NCBI GenBank assembly: GCA_017554135.1
Contig: JAFZIX010000042.1
Location: 1 to 5,184, forward strand
Reading direction: 5' to 3'
Source of the DNA: Bacteroidales bacterium
GTDB lineage: Bacteria > Bacteroidota > Bacteroidia > Bacteroidales > UBA932
DNA length: 5,184 nt
The notes beneath the pieces are model-generated. The model saw only the letters and a list, made by a program, of their open reading frames with translations. It made no database searches and had not been told where the DNA came from. Made by a program: the position numbers and the translations under genes. Positions 1 through 5,184 of this stretch are shown here, piece after piece (position 1 is the stretch's first letter; each line of letters opens with the position of its first letter).

Positions 1-972
1 GCCCGGGCCGCCAAGGAAGTGATAGATTTCAAGTTGACAGGTGAGACCGGCGGCCTGGATCCCACGGCGAGTTTTCTCTGGGCCAACCCCAACACCCCGG
101 AGATCATCTTCCCCAGCAACATAGTGCAGAACGGCGATTACGAGAGTAACCTTTACCCTCTGGGATTCGGTGGAAACGCGAGTTTAGTTCCATCACAGGA
201 ACTGGTGGATGCCTTCCCTATGGCGAACGGTTACCCTATCACCAACCCGGCATCCAACTACGACCCCTCCAAGCCCTACGTGGGCAGGGATCCCCGCTTC
301 TATGCGAACATATTCTACAACGGATGCGAGGTCTACCGCAATCAGGCCCCCTACGCCCTGATGTACACCTTCGAATCCGCGGAAGGCGGGAAGGATGCCC
401 CCGGCGGAGTGTCCACATCCCCCTCCGGATACTACCAGAAGAAGTATATCTCCCTCGGCTGGAATCCCAACGACGCGACTGTGCAGACCGCCCAGCACTG
501 CATTTTCTTCCTGCGCTGGACGCACATGTGCCTGATGTTCGCGGAGGCAGCCAACAATGCCGTGGGGCCGACCGCGGCTATCGACGGGCTCAGCGCCAAG
601 CAGGCTCTCGCATACATCCGCGGCAGGAAAGTGAACACCGGCACCGTGGATGAAAACGGAGTCGGCACAGGAACGGATCCCTACCTGGATGCCTGCTGCG
701 CCTCCAAGGCCTCTTTCGACGCCCTCGTGAAGAACGAGTGGAGGGTGGAAACCTGCTTCGAAGGCATACGCTTCCACAATGTGCGCAGGTGGGCCAAGGA
801 TGTCAGCGAGATCAACGTCGGCGTCAGCGGAGTCACCATCAGCGGCGGCAGTTACAATTACCGTGAGATAGAAAAACGTAGTTATCCTTCACTCTGGCTG
901 CCCATACCGTTCAAAGAGGTGCGCCTGGCGCCCAACATGGTGCAGAACAAAGGATGGGAAACCTGGAAATAA
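1..972 (+). CDS. SusD/RagB-family nutrient-binding outer-membrane lipoprotein, 3' part
   Basis: The reading frame is open from base 1 (ARAAKEVIDF) and encodes the last 323 residues; the start, signal peptide and lipobox lie upstream of the window. SusD proteins are surface lipoproteins that cap a SusC TonB-dependent porin and deliver glycans to it. Visible family marks, numbered from base 1: a TPR-like helix FFLRWTHMCLMFAEAANN (169-186), where SusD proteins usually have an 'R.aEvlLmyAEA' helix; then AYIRGRKV, matching the usual 'lN.iR.RAg' segment; then WRVETCFEGIRFHNVRRW (247-264), the equivalent of 'ER..E..fEG.R..DLrRW'; and a C-terminus LPIPFKEVRLAPNMVQNKGW, matching 'lpIP..E...NP.l.QNpGW'. 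The usual length is 450-650 residues, so roughly half is present. Eleven bases separate its stop from the next lipoprotein gene, which suggests co-transcription. An upstream susC gene is expected but not seen. The family is secure; the substrate is unknown. Confidence 0.95.
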   Translation, partial: ARAAKEVIDFKLTGETGGLDPTASFLWANPNTPEIIFPSNIVQNGDYESNLYPLGFGGNASLVPSQELVDAFPMANGYPITNPASNYDPSKPYVGRDPRFYANIFYNGCEVYRNQAPYALMYTFESAEGGKDAPGGVSTSPSGYYQKKYISLGWNPNDATVQTAQHCIFFLRWTHMCLMFAEAANNAVGPTAAIDGLSAKQALAYIRGRKVNTGTVDENGVGTGTDPYLDACCASKASFDALVKNEWRVETCFEGIRFHNVRRWAKDVSEINVGVSGVTISGGSYNYREIEKRSYPSLWLPIPFKEVRLAPNMVQNKGWETWK

Positions 973-983
973 CATCAGCGACT

Positions 984-2012
984 ATGAAGATATTTAAATA
1001 TATAGCAACGGCCTTCGCTTCCATGATTCTCCTGGCAGGATGCTACGAGGATTATGTGAAGGATTACGATACTTCCACGATTTACTGCGCATATCAGTAC
1101 GACCTGCGCACTTTCGTGGTGGGCGAAGGCGACAAGTTTGATTTTACGGTAGGCCTTGCCGGAGTGCTGGAGAACCGCAGCAGACGCGCGGTCAAGGTGG
1201 AACTGGCCCAGGACCTGGTGACAGGCAACATCCCCAGCCTTCTCGGAATCGACGGCTACAGCGCCTTCACAGCCTATGACGGCCTGACGGGCAAGGCTGC
1301 TTTCGGCTCCCTCAGCCAGGCATACGTGACCAACGAGGTCAAGGCCCTGGGAATCAGCGCCATGAAGCCCCTGCCGGCCGACTGCTACACGATAGAAGGC
1401 CTGGACAACATGGATATCAGGGCCGGGCGGCACACTGCCACCGCAACCATCACGGCCACATCCATGTTCCTGGCGGACCCTGATGCCATCGTGCCCAAAT
1501 ATGCGATTGCATTCAAGATCACCGATGCGGACGCCCAACTGGTGCCCCCGGAAAAATCTTTCGAAGTGATTGCGGTGAAGTATGAGTGCAAGTATTTCGG
1601 CAACTGGTACTACGGCGGCGAGAAAACCATCGTGGACAAACTCACCGGAAAGCAGATTTCCAAGGAAGAGTATCCGATAGTGCTTCCGCAGGATGATTCC
1701 AAGATCTACACCCTCACCACCACCGGCCCTTACTCCGTGAAGACCAACAAGATAGCGCAGAAAGCCGGCAGCATCGAACTGACCTTCAACGGCACTGAAA
1801 TCACCGCCACCTGCTCGGATCCGAAGGTCAATATAGGTTATTGCCATACCAATAACGCCAAGTGCATCCAGGACCGCATCATCTATCTTAACTACACCTA
1901 CGACAACGGCGACGGCACCACTACGGTCGCGAACGATTATCTCCAGTTCCGCAACCGCATCAGGGACGGAGTAAGCGAGTGGCAGGATGAAAACCCCGAG
2001 AACTATGAATAG
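984..2012 (+). CDS. DUF1735/DUF4361-like (BT_3987/BT_3044-type) surface lipoprotein, probable glycan-binding protein
   Basis: This encodes a 342-residue lipoprotein. I start it at 984 because MKIFKYIATAFASMILLAGC gives a clean signal peptide with lipobox LAGC and Cys20; the in-frame ATG at 954 would overlap susD and bury the signal. Acidic residues soon after the Cys (CYEDY) fit export to the cell surface. The N-terminal part (about 25-200) is a predicted beta-sandwich with the 'T..v.....yDLRTFVVGEGDKFDF' opening and a NRSRRAVKVEL strand typical of DUF1735-like domains. The C-terminal part (about 200-342) begins at YFGNWYYGG (204-212), the motif I associate with DUF4361 (BT_3044-like C-terminal) domains. 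Known relatives sit directly after susD and are thought to be surface glycan-binding proteins; that role is inferred here. There is no clear Shine-Dalgarno, as is normal in Bacteroidota. Its stop overlaps the start of the next gene. The domain names come from pattern memory, not a search. Confidence 0.8.
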   Translation: MKIFKYIATAFASMILLAGCYEDYVKDYDTSTIYCAYQYDLRTFVVGEGDKFDFTVGLAGVLENRSRRAVKVELAQDLVTGNIPSLLGIDGYSAFTAYDGLTGKAAFGSLSQAYVTNEVKALGISAMKPLPADCYTIEGLDNMDIRAGRHTATATITATSMFLADPDAIVPKYAIAFKITDADAQLVPPEKSFEVIAVKYECKYFGNWYYGGEKTIVDKLTGKQISKEEYPIVLPQDDSKIYTLTTTGPYSVKTNKIAQKAGSIELTFNGTEITATCSDPKVNIGYCHTNNAKCIQDRIIYLNYTYDNGDGTTTVANDYLQFRNRIRDGVSEWQDENPENYE

Positions 2013-3402
2013 GATTTTAGTTATAGTACTGGCCCTGGTTCTGAGCATCCCGGCCTCGGCGCAGCCGCTGAACAACAGCAAGCAGCCGGGCTACAAGGGG
2101 ATCTGGTTCACCCTGGGGCAGGAGTCCGGATACGGCTACAAGTATTCCGGAGGTCTCGGCACATACACCGTCAAGCACAATCCCATGGCCGTCTACGCGC
2201 CGGAAGTGGAGAAGACTTTCTTCGTGTATGGAGGCACCACGGCCGCGAACGAGCGCCATCTGCTCTGCATGATAGGATGCTTCGACCACAAGACCGGCAT
2301 GGTGCAGAAACCCGTCTGCGTCTACGACAAACAAAAGGTGAACGACCCCCACGACAACCCCGCCTTGCAGATCGACAAGGACGGCTATCTCTGGGTGTTC
2401 GTCAGCGGCCGCTCCAAGAAGCGCCCCGGCTTCATCTACCGCAGCGACAATCCCTACGACATCAATTCCTTCACGCAGGTGCTGAAACTCGAGATGACCT
2501 ATCCCCAGCCCATGTATGATCCCGAGAGAGGATTCATAGTCGGCTACACAAAATACACCGGTGTCCGGCAACTATACTGGATGACATCCGCCGACGGCAC
2601 CGAGTGGGACCAGGGCCATCATCTTGCAAACATAAAGGCCCCGGGCGACAAGAAAAGCGGGCATTACCAGGTGACAGGCCACGACCTCGCCCACGGCAAG
2701 GTTGTGACCACTTTCAACCGCCACCTGAACGGCGACTGCGACACTCGTACCAATATATATTATCTGCAGACCCTGGACTATGGCAAGACCTGGACTACCG
2801 CCGACGGCAAGGTGATTGAAACTCCTGTTACCGAAGTGGACAGCCCCTGCCGCATACTCGATGCCCAGAGCAAAGGACAGAACGTATATATAAAGGATGT
2901 GAACTTCGATGCCGACGGCAACCCCGTGATTCTCTATCTCACTTCATACGGCCACCAGCCCGGCCCGGCTCACGGCCCCCGCGACTTCTGGACTGCCAAC
3001 TGGGACGGCAAGAAATGGATATTCAACCACATCTGTCCCACCTGGCACGACTACGACAGTGGCAGCATCTGGGTGGATGGCAAGAACTGGACGGTTATTG
3101 TGCCTTCCGAGCCGGGGCCTCAACTCTGGGGAACCGGCGGAGAGATTGCCGTCTGGAAGACTACCAACGCCGGCAAGAAGTGGAAAAAGAGCGCGCAACT
3201 GACCTCGGACAGCCCCTACAACCACGGCTACGTCCGCAGGCCCTATGGCGGAAAGGACCCCTTCTTCTGCTACTGGGCGGATGGCAATCCGGACAGGATA
3301 ACCCCCTCTCACATATACTTCTCCGATTCGAAGGGAAACATCTGGAAACTGCCCTATGACATGAAGGAAGAGTGGGAGAAACCCGAACGATACAACAAAT
3401 AA
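2005..3402 (+). CDS. Secreted BNR-repeat (BNR_4-type) beta-propeller protein, candidate polysaccharide lyase
   Basis: This encodes a 465-residue protein from the ATG at 2005. That start gives MNRILVIVLALVLSIPASAQ, a good type I signal peptide with cleavage after Ala19; the ATG at 1987 would add six residues (MKTPRT) before it and is less likely. There is no lipobox, so it is probably periplasmic or released. The body (about 28-455) has BNR_4-family marks: DPHDNP with His116; Asp-box-like turns SADGTEW (195-201), LDYGKTW (257-263) and TNAGKKW (387-393); HDYDSGSIW (348-356); PSEPGPQ (367-373) and GGEIAVW (378-384); then YNHGYVRRP (405-413) and YWADGNP near the C-terminus. The fold includes ulvan lyases and rhamnose-glucuronate lyases, which use His, Tyr and Arg for beta-elimination. 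His116, His220, His226 and Arg411/Arg412 are candidate functional residues by motif only. It may instead be a hydrolase or a non-catalytic binder. Its ATG overlaps the upstream stop by 8 bp (ATGAATAG), suggesting translational coupling. Confidence 0.85.
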   Translation: MNRILVIVLALVLSIPASAQPLNNSKQPGYKGIWFTLGQESGYGYKYSGGLGTYTVKHNPMAVYAPEVEKTFFVYGGTTAANERHLLCMIGCFDHKTGMVQKPVCVYDKQKVNDPHDNPALQIDKDGYLWVFVSGRSKKRPGFIYRSDNPYDINSFTQVLKLEMTYPQPMYDPERGFIVGYTKYTGVRQLYWMTSADGTEWDQGHHLANIKAPGDKKSGHYQVTGHDLAHGKVVTTFNRHLNGDCDTRTNIYYLQTLDYGKTWTTADGKVIETPVTEVDSPCRILDAQSKGQNVYIKDVNFDADGNPVILYLTSYGHQPGPAHGPRDFWTANWDGKKWIFNHICPTWHDYDSGSIWVDGKNWTVIVPSEPGPQLWGTGGEIAVWKTTNAGKKWKKSAQLTSDSPYNHGYVRRPYGGKDPFFCYWADGNPDRITPSHIYFSDSKGNIWKLPYDMKEEWEKPERYNK

Positions 3403-3420
3403 TCATTAATCCATATCACA

Positions 3421-4956
3421 ATGAAAAAATCATTTTACCTTTTCGCAGCTGCTCTCGCGATTATCGCATCCTGCAAACCGGATGACGTGAAGCCCGCAGA
3501 GCCCACATTGAGCGTTGCCGAAAAGAACGTTGTTCTCGACAGCGCCGGCGATAGCAAAACCATTGTCGTAGAGGCTAACAAGGCCTGGACGGCAGAAGTG
3601 ACCAGCGGCCAGGACTGGCTCCGCGCAGAAGCCAAATCCTCCGAACTTGTAATCTCCGCACCGGCCTGGACAACGCATCAGGCCCGTATGGGTGCCGTGA
3701 CCGTCAAGTGCGAAACTCTCACCGCGGTGATTTCCGTCACCCAACTGGCTGCTCCCAACAACGACAAGATTACAGTTTCTCCCACCACCCTGAGTTTTGT
3801 GGCGGAGGGTGAAAGCAAGACCGTCACCGTTACCGCCAATGTTACCGTGACCGCCACTCCCAGCGAGAGTTGGATCACCGTTACTCCTCCCGCATCCCAG
3901 GCAGCGAGCATGACCTACACTCTCACGGCTTCCGCCAATACCGGCAACGCCGCACGCAATGCCAGCGTCACCTTCTCCGGCGGAGAGGCGGATGACGTCA
4001 CCATCCAAGTGAGCCAGAATCCTGCCGATGCCATCGAGGTGGACAAGACTGAAGTTTCCGCCCCTGCAGAGGGAGGCGAATTCACCGTGAAAGTAACCGC
4101 AAACGTGGAATGGAGCGCAAGCGCATCCGAGAGTTGGGTCAGCGTCTCCCCGGACAAGGGCCAGAGCACCGACATCAAGATTACGGTTGCTGCGAACTCC
4201 GAATCTGCTGAAAGGACCGCAAAAGTAACCCTCACGAAGGGCCAGAAGAACGTTGAGATTGCCGTCACGCAGGATGGAATGGCTGCACAGGAAACCTTGC
4301 TCGCAACCTGGCGTTGCGATGATGCCACTTATGTGGACAGCCACTCACCGGATTGGTCGACTGATGGCGCAAATGCAACCAGCCACGGTAGCGGCAAGGG
4401 TATCGCCCTGCCCGAAGACGGTGCACCCGCCGGAACCCAGATGACTTGGGTGAAGAACAGCGCCACCACACATCCTCTTGTCTACATCACAGCTGCTGAA
4501 GGACACTTTGCCGTGAAGGCTGTGGCCGAAAACGACGGATATCTGTTTACTATTCCGGGCCAGACGCTCAAAAAGGGACAGGTTATCAGCATTGACTGTG
4601 CCATAGCGCTCGGTGCAAACTCAACTCCCAAGAACTGGGTGGCCAAGTTCCGCACATCCGACACCGCCGACTGGACCGTGGGCACATGCAGCACTTCCAC
4701 CACCACCGACAGCGGGGTAATCGCCCATATGGTTTCCGCAAAGCAGAAGGATTATTCCAGTGCAGCACGCTGGAAGGCCAGTTACACGATTCCCGAGAAT
4801 CTCACATCTGCCACTTTACAGATTTGGGTATGCTCTGCAGATGGCCAGACACTTACCGGAGCCGCCACCACTACCGGCGCCACCGTTCGCCTGACTCCTC
4901 TCTACAACGCAGAGAAGACCATCGAATTCCAGGGCCCGAGGATTACTGTCAAGTAG
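3421..4956 (+). CDS. Lipoprotein with three BACON repeats and an unassigned C-terminal domain
   Basis: This encodes 511 residues. The signal MKKSFYLFAAALAIIASC ends in lipobox IASC with Cys18, and the following KPDD resembles the acidic lipoprotein export signal of Bacteroidota, so surface exposure is likely. Three BACON-type beta-sandwich repeats follow at about 28-110, 115-202 and 203-285. Each runs from an 'L/I.V......v...g..kt..V.AN..W.a' half to a 'V.V.Q' closing strand (ISVTQ, IQVSQ, IAVTQ). BACON domains often act as glycan- or mucin-binding modules or as spacers on PUL proteins. Residues 286-511 form a separate, probably beta-rich domain (LLATWRCDD opening, FQGPRITVK end) that I do not recognise; it has four Cys (299, 393, 423, 471). 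No catalytic motif and no type IX secretion tail is evident. The gene begins 18 bp after the BNR gene with no Shine-Dalgarno and ends 39 bp before a strong terminator, so it is the last gene of the operon. It is probably a second surface glycan-binding protein. Confidence 0.88.
   Translation: MKKSFYLFAAALAIIASCKPDDVKPAEPTLSVAEKNVVLDSAGDSKTIVVEANKAWTAEVTSGQDWLRAEAKSSELVISAPAWTTHQARMGAVTVKCETLTAVISVTQLAAPNNDKITVSPTTLSFVAEGESKTVTVTANVTVTATPSESWITVTPPASQAASMTYTLTASANTGNAARNASVTFSGGEADDVTIQVSQNPADAIEVDKTEVSAPAEGGEFTVKVTANVEWSASASESWVSVSPDKGQSTDIKITVAANSESAERTAKVTLTKGQKNVEIAVTQDGMAAQETLLATWRCDDATYVDSHSPDWSTDGANATSHGSGKGIALPEDGAPAGTQMTWVKNSATTHPLVYITAAEGHFAVKAVAENDGYLFTIPGQTLKKGQVISIDCAIALGANSTPKNWVAKFRTSDTADWTVGTCSTSTTTDSGVIAHMVSAKQKDYSSAARWKASYTIPENLTSATLQIWVCSADGQTLTGAATTTGATVRLTPLYNAEKTIEFQGPRITVK
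3502..4272 (+). repeat. Three tandem BACON-domain coding repeats
   Basis: Three diverged units of about 83-88 codons lie within the lipoprotein at 3421-4956. Units 2 and 3 are closest: both carry an SESW turn (SESWITVTP at 148-156, SESWVSVSP at 236-244), and both share the DNA core gagagttgg. Unit 1 has the looser GQDWLRAE in that place. Units 1 and 3 keep a Trp in the strand after 'VxAN' (KAWTAEV, VEWSASA); unit 2 has Thr there (VTVTATP). The divergence suggests old duplication rather than recent amplification. Confidence 0.8.
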
Positions 4957-4995
4957 TTCCAGAAGGGAGCGTAATTGATTATCAAGGAGTTACTG

Positions 4996-5031
4996 AAAGT
5001 CGTCTGGTGATTTTACACCAGACGACTTTTT
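4996..5031 (+). terminator. Rho-independent terminator ending the PUL operon
   Basis: A perfect 14-bp inverted repeat (AAAGTCGTCTGGTG at 4996-5009, CACCAGACGACTTT at 5016-5029) encloses a 6-base loop ATTTTA and runs into a T tract at 5027-5031. It lies 39 bases after the stop of the BACON lipoprotein gene, the usual place for an operon terminator. On the other strand the same hairpin is followed by only three T residues, so it could also stop the converging tRNA transcript, though less efficiently. The rest of 4957-5050 shows no gene. Confidence 0.9.
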
Positions 5032-5050
5032 GTAAGTGATTGAAAATCAG

Positions 5051-5124
5051 TGATCCCGGCGCGACTCGAACGCGCGACCCACAGCTTAGAAGGCTGTTGC
5101 TCTATCCAACTGAGCTACGGGACC
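5051..5124 (-). tRNA. tRNA-Arg (anticodon UCU)
   Basis: The minus strand folds as a complete 74-nt cloverleaf. The acceptor stem is GGTCCCG with CGGGATC plus discriminator A, including one G-T wobble at pair 2. The D stem is GCTC/GAGC. The anticodon stem is ACAGC/GCTGT around loop CTTCTAA, giving anticodon TCT (plus-strand 5088-5090), which reads AGA and AGG. The variable loop is five bases (GGGTC), and the T arm is GCGCG-TTCGAGT-CGCGC. The 3' CCA is not encoded: the next bases are CTG, so it must be added by a nucleotidyltransferase. The gene is convergent with the PUL operon and separated from it by the terminator. Confidence 0.97.
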
Positions 5125-5130
5125 AGACAG

Positions 5131-5146
5131 GGCCGGAGGGCCGGCC
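5131..5146 (-). other. GC-rich hairpin in the probable 5' leader of the tRNA-Arg transcript
   Basis: GGCCGG (5131-5136) pairs perfectly with CCGGCC (5141-5146) around a 4-base loop. It lies 6 bases upstream of the mature tRNA 5' end and downstream of the predicted -7 box, so it should be transcribed in the precursor. A role, for example in keeping the leader from misfolding with the tRNA or in RNase P access, is only a guess. Confidence 0.5.
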
Positions 5147-5158
5147 GCAAAAAGTGCG

Positions 5159-5166
5159 CAAATATA
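5159..5166 (-). promoter_or_regulatory. Bacteroides-type -7 promoter box for tRNA-Arg
   Basis: On the minus strand this is TATATTTG, an exact match to the Bacteroides -7 consensus TAnnTTTG, in an AT-rich patch (5159-5178) that contrasts with the GC-rich surroundings. Transcription would start around 5152, leaving a leader of roughly 28 nt before the tRNA. The -33 element (TTG or TTTG, normally 19-21 bp further upstream) would fall at or just past the window edge and cannot be checked. Confidence 0.65.
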
Positions 5167-5184
5167 CTAATTTTTTCTGGAAGC

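Noticed and set aside
954..983. Upstream in-frame ATG as the start of the DUF4361-like lipoprotein
   Set aside because: It would add MGNLEITSAT in front of a complete lipoprotein signal and overlap the susD end; the start at 984 gives a normal 20-residue signal with LAGC.
975..2081. Long minus-strand open frame (368 codons) opposite the DUF4361-like lipoprotein gene
   Set aside because: It lies wholly antisense to a gene with a clear lipobox and recognisable domains; its product is low-complexity V/G/R-rich without a signal or motif, as expected from a GC-rich third-position bias on the real strand.
2752..2763. AATATATATTAT stretch considered as an internal promoter
   Set aside because: It encodes conserved-looking propeller residues (NIYYL), lacks the TAnnTTTG -7 pattern, and has no gene start nearby.
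3430..4344. Minus-strand open frame (304 codons) opposite the BACON lipoprotein gene
   Set aside because: The product is Gly/His/Cys-rich with no recognisable domain and mirrors the repetitive BACON coding sequence; it is a shadow of the plus-strand gene.
4984..4989. AAGGAG, a Shine-Dalgarno-like sequence after the last gene
   Set aside because: No credible open frame starts within the right distance; the following bases enter the terminator stem, and Bacteroidota rarely depend on this motif.
4686..5039. Plus-strand open frame running past the BACON gene stop and through the terminator
   Set aside because: It is out of frame with the BACON gene, rich in His/Arg, and crosses the terminator hairpin; no start signal or family resemblance supports it.

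Overview
The window reads as the distal end of a polysaccharide-utilisation locus (PUL) from a GC-rich member of the Bacteroidota, most likely Bacteroidales. The evidence is the combination of a SusD-type C-terminus, lipoproteins with acidic residues after the lipobox Cys, BACON domains, weak or absent Shine-Dalgarno sequences, and a Bacteroides-type -7 box (TATATTTG) upstream of a tRNA. The genus is not determined; an Alistipes/Rikenellaceae-like or related GC-rich lineage would fit, but that is inference.

Layout: (1) 1-972, the 3' part of a SusD/RagB outer-membrane nutrient-binding lipoprotein; its N-terminus, and probably a susC partner, lie to the left of the window. (2) 984-2012, a lipoprotein resembling the two-domain DUF1735/DUF4361 (BT_3987/BT_3044-like) proteins that often follow SusD, probably a surface glycan-binding protein. 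(3) 2005-3402, overlapping gene 2 by 8 bp, a Sec-secreted BNR-repeat (BNR_4-type) beta-propeller that is the only candidate enzyme here and could be a polysaccharide lyase. (4) 3421-4956, a lipoprotein with three BACON repeats and a roughly 220-residue C-terminal domain I cannot assign. All four are on the + strand with gaps of 11, -8 and 18 bp, so they very probably form one transcript. A 14-bp perfect-stem terminator at 4996-5031 closes it.

Beyond the terminator, a tRNA-Arg(UCU) gene lies on the opposite strand (5051-5124). It converges on the operon and has its own upstream -7 box and a GC-rich hairpin in its probable 5' leader.

Inferred working model: SusD and the two lipoproteins capture a glycan at the cell surface, SusC (not seen) imports it, and the BNR propeller cuts or binds it in the periplasm or outside. 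The glycan cannot be read from this sequence. The BNR_4 fold is shared with ulvan lyases and rhamnose-glucuronate lyases, which makes uronic-acid-containing polysaccharides a reasonable first guess. I see no CRISPR array, transposase, phage gene or defence system.
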